Origin: Agrypnia vestita
Taxonomy: Eukaryota > Arthropoda > Insecta > Trichoptera > Phryganeidae
DNA length: 64,000 nt
NCBI GenBank assembly: GCA_016648135.1
Contig: JADDOH010000480.1
Location: forward strand, 1 to 64,000
Direction of reading: 5' to 3'
The notes under the pieces are model-generated. The model worked only from the letters and a program-made list of their open reading frames with translations. It did not search any database and had not been told where the DNA came from. Numbering within the stretch: the stretch's first letter is position 1; every line of letters starts with the position of its first letter. Shown piece after piece: positions 33,776 to 45,086 of the stretch. The translations under genes were made by a program, and so were the position numbers.

Positions 33776-34097
33776 TCGTTCGAGGTCTCTACCCATTTTT
33801 CATGGTTTATAAGTGATTGTCCGTTCTTCAGCAAGGTGTCCAAATTACGAATTTACTTTAGTTTAAGATATGTTTTATTTTACTTTGTAATACACACACA
33901 CACAATATAAGTTATTAAATTAATACTACAGTTGGTCGCGCCAGTATCCATATATATATATATTTTTATAATATGTATTCGAACGACTGTGCATGGGAGG
34001 GATAGGCAAATTCTGTACGTGATATCAATTCTATCCGATGCGCCAACCGAATCCGCAGTTTTGTTTTGATCGTTACGCACCGCTATCTCATCTAATC

Positions 34098-34200
34098 ATT
34101 CGTGAGAGTGAATTTCTTCATGATGGAGACAGCATCCGCATCTTCATACAGTCCATCCCAGAGGAGTACCGAGTTGTCTGGTAAATCGAAGAATCCAGAG
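34098..34200 (+). other. candidate short first coding exon
   Basis: ATG at 34120 opens 27 codons (MMETASASSYSPSQRSTELS...) that end exactly at a consensus donor, CCAGAG|GTGAGT, after 34200 (phase 0). A possible initiator TCATTC lies at 34096-34101. The Ser-rich composition and GC content fit coding sequence better than the flanks. No downstream exon was identified, and I do not recognise the protein. Confidence 0.3.
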
Positions 34201-34899
34201 GTGAGTGTGCATTGTCTCTTTGTGTACAGAGGTTTCGCACCTTATACTGGACAACTGGCTCTCTTTGGAAGTCTTCGTATAGCAGTAAACTATTCTAGCA
34301 TACTACTCTTATAACTGCCGCCAATCCAATAGTTTCGAGAAGAGCAACTATAGTACCTATTCATTTAATAACTCATATTGTGGGTGTGTATTACAAAGTA
34401 AAATTAAACATATTTTTAATTATTATGTTGCACCACGAAGTATCTGTCAAATCTTTCAATGATATCATAATTTATTTTTCCGAAAATTACTAAGCCTTCA
34501 ATGCTGTATCTGTCACTCAACTTATTAATTTAAAATCGGTGCCCCAAAGCGTGTGGTTTACGTTAATCATACGTATGTAATGCTTACGTAGAGGTAGTTT
34601 AAAAACAATTTATTTATGTTTATGGATTCTTAATGTATAAAAAAAAAGAAAATATATTACTAATGAAATAATGTCTTCATTAAAATGTTTTATTTAAATT
34701 AGCTTCCTATTCACTAAATTTTGCTATAGAAGGCTATTGAGCCTGCTACGACGAATGCTACCTTAATTAATTTCTGAGATTAACTTATCGAATCTACGAC
34801 GCACGTATAGTTGAAGTAGTCAGATGCCTGGGGTTTCTACATTAAAAAAAACAATACATTTTTTTTAATCAAATTAAAACGTACAAAGAAATTTTATCA
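34201..34899. other. no recognised gene
   Basis: AT-rich; would be intron if the candidate exon at 34120-34200 is real. Confidence 0.3.
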
Positions 34900-36120
34900 G
34901 AAAATATTTCTGTATTTTCTTTTCTTTGTACCGTTGTTTATACTGTCCAAAAACTAATTTATTTCATATTTATCAGCTGAATCAAAGAAAATTTCAGCTT
35001 TTATGCTTATTTTTTGCTAAAATTGAAGATGTTTTACGCAATAATTTTAACACAATTAAAAAAACGTCAAAAAAACATATTTTTATTTACAGAAGACAAA
35101 AGTTGTTTGGGATCTTTTTATCTCCCAAAAACTTTTTTCATCATACCTAAGGTAGAAAGCAAACAAATGCCTCTGCTGAAATGGTTTGGGTTGAGGGTAC
35201 AATTTACTACCCCAAGTTTCCTACAAAGTAAAGAGTTTATGTAATACCCCGAAAAATCTGTGTGATTCGGGAATAAATTGTTACCCACACCACTCATATT
35301 AACTTATTATTCTGCGTCTACAACTGTGTTCAATATAAATATGGCGATTATAGATCACAGAGCTGAACATTCTGGCTTTTGCATATAGGTATGTAGCGCC
35401 TAATTTGAAAATACCCTAAAACGACCTTATGTGTTTTTGAATTATGGATGAAATTTGGAAAAAAGGGAATAAATGGAAGAACAAACATGTTTCGAAAGCT
35501 TCTTGGGATATTTTGGAACTAACCCTTATTTTATGATGCAATATAAATGCATTTAAGTGTTTTTTGCAAGAAGCAATATGTTTTGCATGTAGCTGACAAA
35601 AAATCTACAAAATTTACTCAAATTATCCGAATTCCGTTATAGGGGATTTTGAAATTAGGCGATAAATATATTTCAGTCCATGGCAATTTTTGTGGAGTTC
35701 AGAAACATGATCTATATTCTCGTGCTTTACATGTTCAATATGCCGATAGCCTTACAATCAATTTAATTCCAGCTACCCTGTCTCGACCACCAACTTTTCC
35801 ATGATGCCCTCAAAAAGTTATATTATATTTGATTGATCAAAACATTTGAGTTTTGATCAATTATTAGTTGCTAGAACGCTACTTTAGCTGAGAATGTTCG
35901 TTTGTTCTGGGTTTTGTCTACAGAGGATATTTCTAGATCATTTATCTTCTCATGCCTTCACTCTTTGGGTAAATTTTTTAGCAATATACAAAAAGGTTGG
36001 GAAGATAACAGACCCATCCAGTGTTATTTTTGTACTTCTGGTAATGCTTTAGTCTATCATAACATTCATCCTTTTAATCTCTATCTTGCAGGCTATGCTA
36101 TTCTCATCAAAGATTAATTT
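34900..36120 (+). pseudogene. decayed protein-coding region of unknown identity
   Basis: Several plus-strand blocks in different frames look like real protein, not random AT-rich translation. One (within 35083-35242) contains LGSFYLPKTFFIIPKVESK and LLKWFGLRVQFTTPS. Another (about 35550-35850) contains KLGDKYISVHGNFCGVQKHD and LYSRALHVQYADS, with two internal stops. A third (about 35900-36117) contains GKFFSNIQKGWEDNRPIQCY and LYLAGYAILIKD. All lie on one strand in order, separated by stops and frameshifts, consistent with one ancient gene of at least about 350 codons. I do not recognise the family. It may derive from a transposon, an integrated virus or a host gene. Confidence 0.5.
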
Positions 36121-36842
36121 TAAGTATCGTTTGACATCTTCAGGATTACCGATAAGTGTTAATTAAGACTTTTGACCATGTTTTTCCATACTGAAACCAA
36201 TTGCCTTGGAGTCTTAATAGCTTCCAGGAAACACTTTTACTACGTTTTGTCTCCTCCAGCCTAACTCTGTTGTTGTGGTGTTTGTTTAAACACCGTTTAA
36301 ATCGGGCTTTCTATTACTTCTTAGCCCAGCAAGGAAACTAGCCTGTGGATTCGGCATCTAACGTACCGTGTGATTGGAATCTTTTCAAAAATCTCTTTAG
36401 CTTATAGTTACCTATATAATTTTCAGCATGCAACATTTTCTTGTAGACCTTCAAATATATATTTATCAATAATTATATTTTTCAATCAATAATAAGAAGA
36501 TGATGGTACGGTTTAAACGTTTTTCTATTATGGTGGCGGTTTAACGGCATGAACGTATTGTCAAGTGACATAACGATGGTACGCGTGTGTATACATGTAA
36601 TGCATGCTTTAAAATACCCCATGCAAAGTTGTTTACTTGCTCGTATGCACGACAATATGACACGCTCGTGCTAACGTCAAACTTAAATGATAAGGGACTA
36701 AATTATCAAACCTTAAAAAAATGTTGAGTTATGAAAAAAATCAAACCTTAAATGTCTCATACATTATTCGTCCAAGATGAATTATATATGAGCCACTTAA
36801 ATATTGTCTATTTTTTCAAAGAACAAAAAAGAATCATTTAAA
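36121..36842. other. no recognised gene
   Basis: 36121-36400 may be a continuation of the decayed coding region but shows no clear protein block. The remainder is AT-rich. Confidence 0.3.
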
Positions 36843-37384
36843 AAAACTAACCCATAAAAACCAAGTTTTTATTTTACTCCCTTTCTTTGTAAATTAAGTT
36901 TACCATCATGTAAGTAAATAATTGATCGACTGAAAATGAAACATATCTAGACAAATATCTATGCCAGAAATCTCTAAAAATATATCTTTATTATTTGATT
37001 TCTTCCCAAAAAATCGAAGTGTGCTGTCATCTGTGAACCAATTATCATAAATTTTCGAAATTCGTAGTGAAGTACCTATTATACCTACCGACGGAGTAAT
37101 TCAAATTATAAATATTCCGTGACGTTATCGGGCCGCCGGCGCCATTAGTAGTAATCAAACTTTTGTAATGATTCCAATTTGAAAAAACCATTAAAATTTC
37201 TGAAAAACCAAAATTATACTCGTACTATAATTATTATATTTTTTTAACGAAAATTTGATAGATCTTCTTGATCGTCGCCAAGAGTCTGCTTGCAAAGTTT
37301 CAGTTCGATTGATCACGGCAAAAGGGCAAAAAAAAAAGAAAACAAGCAAGCAGACGCCACGAGTTAAAAGAAAGGAAGTAAAAA
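36843..37384 (+). mobile_element. ACTCCC-family element, copy 3 (long form)
   Basis: The ends are TTTTACTCCCTTTCTTTG (36871-36888) and AAAAGAAAGGAAGTAAAAAG, a 17-bp near-perfect TIR. The long form carries an interior with GAAGTACCTATTATACC and GTGACGTTATCGGGCCGCCG, shared with copy 1 at 18771-19318 but absent from the short copies. Confidence 0.85.
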
Positions 37385-37678
37385 GATTACAGACCGCGTT
37401 GTGTGTTATTTGTATTGTCAATTAATTTTAATATTTGATAAAGCGACACGGGGCTACGTTTTTTTTTTATAAGTTTGTCAATTGTAATATAAAATCATCA
37501 AATGTCACCTCTTCTCTTCGTGATGTATGTGTGTGGTGATCTTAAAATAAGATGACATCTCTGGATGCAACGCCAACTGCACCGGTGTATCATTACTTTT
37601 TCAGAGCATGCACTTTAGAGACGCACATCAAACCTGTCCGTCCTTGAAATAATTTGTAATAATCCATGAAATAAAGAT

Positions 37679-37698
37679 AGTATTATTATTATTATTAT
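37679..37698. repeat. (ATT)n microsatellite
   Basis: About six ATT units just before ACTCCC-family copy 4. Confidence 0.9.
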
Positions 37699-37723
37699 CT
37701 GAATATTTCAATGTCGTCTGCAA

Positions 37724-38235
37724 AAAACTAACCCATAAAAACCAAGTTTTTATTATAGTCCCTTTCTCATTTGTATTGTTTCCAATTTGATATTCTATCA
37801 ACATATTCCTATTGCTTTAAGTTCATGTGGAAAATCTATTCCATGTATATTATTATCCTTAAAACTTATAGAATATTGGAAATACAATAATTGGTATAGG
37901 AGGGCACGGCGTCGGCGAAACCGTCTGATCGGACCCATGGCTAGAGTCAGTGTAGTCGAAACAGGTTTCGCGCCTTATCCACGCGTCGGGCTCCTTTCTC
38001 ATTTGTATGGTTTCCAATTTGACAAAAACCGTTAAAATTTCGAAAAATCCAAAATTATACTATAATTAAATTTTTTTAAACGAAAACTTGTAAGATCATT
38101 TTTATCGTCGCCACGAGTCTGCCTGCAAAGTCTCAGCTCGATTGGATTACGGGAAAAGGGTTAAAAATCGATCCAAAGTTTTTTCGGTAGATAAGCAGAC
38201 GAGCAGACGCTAGGAGTTAAAAGAAAGAGAGTAAA
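37724..38235 (+). mobile_element. ACTCCC-family element, copy 4, with a second internal left-end block
   Basis: It begins AACCCATAAAAACCAAGTTT and ends AGTTAAAAGAAAGAGAGTAAAA. The CTTTCTCATTTGTAT block occurs twice (near 37763 and 37996) around a GC-richer segment, GTCTGATCGGACCCATGGC. It may therefore be a fused or internally duplicated copy. Confidence 0.8.
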
Positions 38236-38238
38236 AAA

Positions 38239-38554
38239 GTGACCCATAAAAACCATGTTTTTATTATATTCCCTTTCTCATTGAATCAGGTTTTGTATCT
38301 ATACACGCGTTGCGCTAATTACTCATTTGTATTGATTCCAATTTGAAAAAAAACATTAAAATTTAGAAAAATCCAAAATTTTTATTAATTTTTTTAAACG
38401 AAAATTTGTTAAATCATTTTTATCGTCGCCACGAGTGTGCTTGCAAAGTTTCAGCTCGATTGAAACACGGGAAAAGGGTTAAAAATCGATCCAAAACTTT
38501 TGCGTCAAGCAATCAAGCAGACGCTACGAGTTAAAAGAAAGGAAGTAAAAAGGA
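38239..38554 (+). mobile_element. ACTCCC-family element, copy 5
   Basis: It begins GACCCATAAAAACCATGTTT four bases after copy 4 ends, and terminates AAAGAAAGGAAGTAAAAAG. The core motifs GCCACGAGTGTGCTTGCAAA and AAATCGATCCAAAAC are shared with the family. Confidence 0.85.
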
Positions 38555-38900
38555 TAAGTGTTAATCTAAACGTTTCGGAGTGACACTTGTGACGCGTACG
38601 TGTGCGGGCGTGTAATAAGATTTTCGGCAAATTTTCTCCGTTACGTGGCTGCCCACGTGTCGCGGGGACCGTTCCAGGAAAAGTACTTAACTATTCATCT
38701 CACCTGTGTGACAAGGATACAAATGTCTGATGCTGGGTCTCGTCAGCCTCCAGTGAGACGCTGTCGCATAAATTTTGAGGCGTAAATGCAAATTTATTAA
38801 ATACCCCTAATTCCCTCCTACAGGTCGACCACAATCAAAAGACCATTCCCTAGCTTTGTCCGGTAAGAAGAAAGCGGGGGAAAGTTACCTGGCTAGCCCG
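38555..38900. promoter_or_regulatory. GC-richer unique segment, candidate conserved regulatory DNA
   Basis: It contains a POU-type octamer ATGCAAAT (within AAATGCAAATTTATTAAATA) near 38787, and CACGTG (38653-38658). The composition contrasts with the flanking elements. Regulatory function is inference. Confidence 0.3.
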
Positions 38901-39739
38901 TATTACAAGCCTCAATATGATATTCCAAATAAATATATATTTATAGTTTAAAAAAGGTTACTTACCTACTAGAAACCTTTTTGTGTTCATTTTTTGCATC
39001 ACAACAACACACATATTTTTTGCGCACATTTTTTTGAATGCGGTCTAGCTATAGTTGTCTGATGTAACTTCGGTTTCATCAGTAATATGTTAAAAATTGA
39101 AAAATTTCAAATTTATGAAGAAGCGTAGCGATAATTTCCTCTTTAAAAACTTTTTTCTATTTATAATTGAATCTATGTAGTTTTGCATAAATTTTGAATA
39201 AAAAAAATTGTTGTTTATTACTTATTATTTACTTATTTATTTATTTATTTATTAACCGCCCGTATGGACTTTTACAAAATATAAAATAAAAAAATCACAT
39301 TAGACAGACATTCAGTTAAAAAGATTCAAGTACATATAATAGATTTGTGTAAATAAAAATAGAAGTTTAAACAGGAAGAAGAAAAAGAAAAATTTATTTA
39401 TACATTACCATTTAGTTGAGACGTAAAGAATTGTTTCAATTTAGTCCTACACACAGTTATACTCTCAGAAAAAATGTCGACCACACATGTTCATTCCCTA
39501 ATGAGTGTAGCCTAGGGATTATAGAGTTTGCTAATGCATGAGTTTTGACATTTCCTCTATAATAGTTATATAAAGGTTTATTCTACATCCTGCCAAAGCA
39601 CAGAAATCCTATATGTATTTCGAAATGAAAAAACTTCAATATTTCTAAAAACTCCGACATTCCCAAAATCTTTAATTAATTGTCATTTAAAATATAAAAA
39701 ACATTGAAGTTGAGGCTTTTGAAATGAGAATCTATAGAT
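38901..39739. other. AT-rich, with a (TTTA)n microsatellite at 39229-39254
   Basis: (TTTA)n followed by ACCGCCCGTATGGACTTTTA resembles the 62425-62470 region and is probably a LINE-associated tail. No coding part is visible. Confidence 0.4.
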
Positions 39740-39785
39740 GCACAGAGACATCGTATAAGAGACTTTCATCCACTTTTCTCATAAT

Positions 39786-39816
<31 letters not shown>

Positions 39817-39860
39817 TTAACTTCGTCTCTGTGAGACGTCTATTATTTATCCTTAATTAA
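39740..39860. repeat. dispersed repeat, GAGACATCTATAAT family, copy 3, with (TA)n
   Basis: CTTCGTCTCTGTGAGACGTCTAT follows a (TA)n run (39786-39812). It matches 9420-9460. Confidence 0.6.
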
Positions 39861-40094
39861 TTAATCATCCCTCTGGGGACAAATTCCAGTAACTACGTTC
39901 TAAAAACATACTTTCATAAAAAAAATGTTGTTTAATTTATTACCAAAGAAAGTCACTGAACATGAGTTATATTGTAGTACCGCTCGTAATTTTATGATCG
40001 CTAAATGTGTCCCGAATTTTTCACATACTTATTGTTGAACTTTTCCTAATTCGCAATAATTAATGCGGTCTCTATTACTTTACTATTACATCTG

Positions 40095-40535
40095 GTAAAC
40101 TCTGTTCAATGTTTCGCACGTAGAAACTTCTCGCCCCGGTATTTTTACTGCATTCCGCTGGTATCACTGGTAATCACACGTTTGCTCGTCTATTAATATC
40201 GCATGTTGGAATATGACGAATCACTGATCATACTGTTTTACGCTACGGATGTCGCACTGTCATCGTCACAAACTGAATTGCGCGACTCCGCGTCGCGTGA
40301 CCCATTTTATAGATGAAGTCCTTTGAAAGATTTATTTAAGAGAAGCCTGTAGAAATTTTAAGGCTTTTATGACGTGTATTTTACTATGTGTGACGTATAG
40401 AATCAAAACCGCCTTTGGATGATGGAATGTCGTAGAATTCTCTAGAGAGATAACGTGATCACGGATAAGTGACCCTGGATCGCGTACGTAACATTTTGTG
40501 GTTACGATTGACTGACCGCCGTTGCGTGACATCGT
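40095..40535 (-). promoter_or_regulatory. promoter-like segment, inverted copy 2 of the 6470-6840 segment
   Basis: On the minus strand: TACGCGATCC, GGGTCACTTATCC, TTATCTCTCT (40453-40444), GAGAATTCTACGACATTCC (weakened HSE position), TATAAAA (40311-40305), GGGTCACGCGACGCGG, then a consensus initiator ATTCAGTTTG (A at 40274) and GCGATATTAATA downstream. The order matches copy 1, with more sequence between GAGA and TATA. This copy has the better TATA and initiator; copy 1 has the better HSEs. No ORF follows on the minus strand. Confidence 0.55.
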
Positions 40536-41889
40536 TGTTTTCAGTACTCAGTAGGTTCACAGTCTCGCTAAATTTATATTTACAGTAAATTTCTTACTAC
40601 TGAATAACGCACGAAAAAACACATGTATGGCTAGGTTTTGTTTTAAATATATGTATGCGTTATTTATTTTTGTGTAATTTATTTCGTGTGTTATATCTAC
40701 GTTGCACAACTTTCCTGTGCAATTTTAAGATCTGTATTTTTTTCTTATTTGATTTAATCACTCAATCGTCTAAAAATAAGTAAATTAGTTATAACATCCA
40801 GTGTTATTGAATACTCAAATATTTTAGAGTGATAAATAGTGAACGGTATAGGGATGAACCTTTCAGATATGCTTTGCAGAGTTTCCATTCACCCGGATCA
40901 TTTCCATTCACCCGTGTCGTGTCTGCTCACTTTTTGTCCCCTCTCCCTCTCCCCCACCGCCCGTCAAGACACCCTTGTCAGATTAATCAAATCAATATTA
41001 GATTAAAATGGGTATTAATTTACTGGTATAATGCTTCACTTAAACTTGATGCGATTACTGATATATTATTATGATACTCTCATCCTTTCAGGCATTCAAT
41101 AGATATTATCGATGTATTTTACTAATATCTACGATGAGAGTGAAAATAGTTAGTTCTGGTACATATATGTACAATATATTTAAAGTCTGTAAGAACTTTG
41201 AACTCAGTTCTGAAGGAAACGAAAGTAACAAACTAGAAATATGAGGCTTTCAATGTGGTCAACATCCGTGAAATTTCTTTTTTTATAAAATTACATAAAA
41301 CTGCGTCGGACAGAATTTATAGAATGGCACTTTCGATTATTAACAATACAAGAGATATTTTTTGCAAAGAAAATGTTAGAACGAAGTGCCAAATTCCGTC
41401 AGCATTGCAGAATTTGTAGATGAGAAAGAAGAAATATTTAAAAATAAATACAGTAAGATATAATTTCAAAATCGAGTACCTACTTAATTTTCAATACGAA
41501 AATAAAATTGGTTTTCTATATAAGCGTTGCCAAACATTCATGGAATAAATTCTGATACTAGTAGTATGATAAATTTAACACATGAAATATTAAGTTTTAT
41601 AACGCGGAAAATTTAATTCGTAGGTGTTCAAATTCATGAACTGACACAAGTATGAAATATATGAAGGGATGTGAAAATATTTTTTATTATTTTACACACG
41701 GAAACTACTGTAGAGCTTTTCCGAGCCGCAGTAAACAAAAGGATGATAGCTACCATGATAGCCAACGTCCGTTCAGCGGATATGGCATGAGGAGTAAAAG
41801 ATACAGGGAAACAGAACCACCTTACGAAATAACTACATAAACTAAACAAATTTTAATTTACGTAGTCAACACATCTTAAGTTCATATGA
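40536..41889. other. no recognised gene
   Basis: 40870-40980 has a pyrimidine-rich stretch with TTTCCATTCACCCG twice. Open frames at 41634-41849 overlap on both strands and are unrecognised. Confidence 0.3.
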
Positions 41890-41993
41890 AAATTGGATTT
41901 ACTTGTTGATCTTCATGGGGCTCGAACCAACGACTACTTGATCACCAGGTAAGTTAGGTATATTAACTTAAACACTATACCAACCAGCTACTC
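41890..41993 (-). mobile_element. tRNA-derived SINE, divergent fragment
   Basis: On the minus strand TGGTATAGTGTTTAAG and GTTGGTTCGAGCCCCATG are A- and B-box regions. Confidence 0.7.
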
Positions 41994-42059
41994 CTTCTAA
42001 GAAATTTGTTCTTATATGTCATCAATTTTGATATAAAATTTACATTTCATAATTACGAG

Positions 42060-42480
42060 AATATGTGAAGGGGTATAAAAGCAAAGGTAGTTAACATTCA
42101 ACTGATGTGTTTCTGAAATAAATACAAAAAAACCCATCATGACTCAAGGAATTTTTTTTGGAGCCTACATCTTATTGGAAATTAGTTTTTAAAAACAATT
42201 GCAGTTTATCTTTTATGTAGTTATAAATAAATATTGTTTTTTACATGATAGGATATTGGTCATTGTTATGATATCGTCATCGATTGTCTCTTTAACATAA
42301 TGCGGCCATTTTGTCACGTGACACTTTGGGTTGTTTGGTTGAAGCAGATATTGCTGTCTTTGCTTTTAATAGTGGTTTAGAAATATGAGTTATATCTCTT
42401 TTAAAATCTCGAATTCAGTACATTCTAAATTAATAATTCTCGGTAAGTACTTTGCTTTTATGCCCCTCATATATTTTTTT
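42060..42480 (+). repeat. dispersed repeat related to 10240-11110
   Basis: TTTCTGAAATAAATACAAAA, CATCTTATTGGAAATTAG, and CACGTGACAC..GTTGAAGCAGATATTGCTG align in order with 10280-11060. Confidence 0.75.
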
Positions 42481-42489
42481 AATTTGCTA

Positions 42490-42775
42490 TGATATTTATC
42501 GAGAGACCGCAGCTACGGTGGCTAGGACATATCTTGCGAATGCCGGCAGATAGACTGCCAAAGCGGATATTCCAGGCAAAACGAGAAGGCAAAAGACCAA
42601 GTGGCCGTCCTAGGAGGAGCTGGCGGAAACAGTTGGACTGTTGCGAAGCCAGGTTGCAATAGATTAGGCTGACGTGGAGAGCGCAGCGCATAGGAAGAGT
42701 TGGAACCTCCAATGCGGTGCAGGGACCCCACAGGATAAGGGGTGGAAAAAGAAGTCCATGACCTCAATCATAATT
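42490..42775 (+). pseudogene. LINE C-terminal fragment, LRMPADRLPK family
   Basis: Translation gives ERPQLRWLGHILRMPADRLP followed by basic, Arg/Gly-rich sequence (GKRPSGRPRRSWRKQ), the usual tail of non-LTR retrotransposon ORF2. A related minus-strand copy is at 49205-49760. It is 5'-truncated. Confidence 0.85.
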
Positions 42776-44147
42776 GCCACCTTTATTAGCCAGTCAACTA
42801 GGCAGAACTCTTTCCATTCCATAATCAAATTAGTACGTGTAAGCAGTGCATACGAGACACATTGCTTCGTTGTGTTAGTGTTTCTTCCCGTAAACACCAA
42901 CACAAATAAATAATATGCGTCATATGCATGACTTACACATACTAATTCGATTGTCTTTCATAAGTGGATAGATATTCCCAACCTATCTCAGGTCTGACTT
43001 GACATTATACGCCCATCTCCGTCTTCATCTTTCCCTATATCTCGATTATATCTACTAGTATATGAAGGCTTTGTCCGTGTGTTCTTGCTACGTATTTCAC
43101 CAAACCCTTGTAGCTTTCAAGTAGCTTGCTATTGAGATAATAAAATATTATTGGTATCAGCGACCCTCGTAGTCCAGACGTCGTAACACTCTTTAGCCCG
43201 GTGTTCAATTTCCGGTGAGGTCAAAATATATCTGTGTGATTTTCTCAAGCCTGGTGTTTTTGAAATGTAGAATGTGACCTTCCCTATTTCTCTATCAATT
43301 GCCGGACTATTATAGCGTTAAAAATAAAATTTTAAAAAATACATAACCTTCCCACTCCAAAGCTCCTTTCACCAAAGTAAAATAAATATTTAATTGGCGC
43401 CACTTTGTATTCTATTCCCCAATTATACAAATGGTGAAAGTACCTGGGCCTGAGTTGCGCCCAAGGGACACCCGGCGGTGCTAATAGAAGGAAGGCTTAG
43501 CACTTTGAAACCAAACAGATTTCATTTAGGGCACATTGTCTAAAGTTGGAGCGATACACAACGACTTGAAACACGCAACAAACTTCGGAAAAGTGTTTTC
43601 AAGGTGTAATTTAAGAACCCTCAAAGTTTTACTTTCGGTTACCCCCCCGAAATGGAATTTTCAATTGCAGATATATGAGCCTTTGTTGAAATTGCTGATT
43701 AAATTTGTGTTTATTTTGTGGAATTTCTCCCAAATTTCAATCAATCTTCAAGACGTATATTTATAGGATAAATATTTATCTTCTCGCAAAAATTTATTTG
43801 AAGCAGTCTCAATCTACGCACGCATTATTCCCTCTCGATTTTCCTGATAGGTTTTCTGTAAATTGCACTCAATTTTCATTCGATAATGAAGCAATCTGGT
43901 GAGAAATTCTGTGGAAATAATTTTAAATGTTACTAATATGTAGACACTACACTAATCATAGCCATATTACTTCAGCGAAAAACGTTAAAAAGTAGAGATA
44001 TATTAATTGAAAACGAACTTAATTGGAATTTAATCGCAATTACCACTGGTAAGGCGACATAATAAACAAATAATGTAATATAAAATATAATATAAATTTG
44101 ATATATAATATAATATAAAATAATAAAATGTAAGTAATTAAATGTAA
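42776..44147. other. no recognised gene
   Basis: 43165-43230 contains a weak tRNA-like pattern (CTCGTAGTCCAGACG, GGTGTTCAATTTCCGG). Otherwise there is nothing supportable. Confidence 0.3.
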
Positions 44148-44207
44148 ATTCATAGTTCCTTGTCCGAGCACAAGAGCAATGCTTTTAAATAGAGAGGAAC
44201 TATGAAT
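44148..44207. repeat. inverted repeat with 13-bp perfect arms
   Basis: ATTCATAGTTCCT (44148-44160) and AGGAACTATGAAT (44195-44207), with a 34-bp spacer. Confidence 0.85.
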
Positions 44208-44398
44208 AACACAATTGTGTAATAAATATTATATTGAACAATAAAACCATGCAAAAAAAATTAAAGAAAAAAAATTATGCCTCTCAAAATGATAATTGAT
44301 TTAATATCTATTAAAATATTTAACATCTATAATATCTTTCCTGAAGACATATTTGATTTTCTATGTTAGCTCATAAATGCCACTGCTTCTGTGAAACT

Positions 44399-45086
44399 TT
44401 ACACCAGCGCGAGAAAACAAAAACATATTTTTAAACATTGAAACAATTGCTCTCGTTTTTCTTCCACCGGAATGTGCATTTTTTTTGCATTGCGAATGAT
44501 CGGATTATAATCGATTAGTAAAACATTGTTATCATATTTTTTCGGGATTTGCACCAGTTTATATTCTTTTCGCGTGTCATTTGTGACGTGGAAGAACCAA
44601 AAAGACTTCTCAGATATCTGCAAAGAAGAGACGACGACACGAAGATCCTGACTGGACAATTTTTTTAGAGAGGATAAAAAGTATACAGGTCAGTGGTCAT
44701 TTGTGGACGTATTTGGTTTACTCATATGTGTTCTTCAGAGAGAGAAAACGTAATTTGACATTATTTTGCATTATCGTATTGAGAGGTATAGTTGAATATT
44801 AAGTTCACCAGCGGATGGCTATTTACGGCCGTCCGCCCACAAAGAAACAACCACATTTACTCCGGTTCGGGTTCTCTACAGGGAACCATTTAACTCGAAA
44901 TTCTCTATATATGAACACATACCACCTACCAGATTTCTGCAGGCGACTCCCTCCATCGTCGTTCTCTAACTGATGTTCTGCTTCAGCTTGTACCACTTTA
45001 TCTGACCGAAAGTTTAGTACAATAAAGTTATATTTGACACTTTTTATCTGCCGCGACAAAATCAACCGTCGATTTCGAGATGCCAA
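44399..45086 (-). other. two unrecognised minus-strand open frames
   Basis: Frames of 86 codons (44399-44659) and 87 codons (44823-45086) lie close together on the minus strand, in DNA somewhat GC-richer than average. Neither contains a motif I recognise, and the opposite strand of the second is also open. They could be a decayed gene or chance. Confidence 0.2.

Noticed and set aside
33496..33843. 115-codon Asp/Asn/Tyr-rich frame
   Set aside because: It is the translation of an imperfect trinucleotide microsatellite, also open on the other strand.
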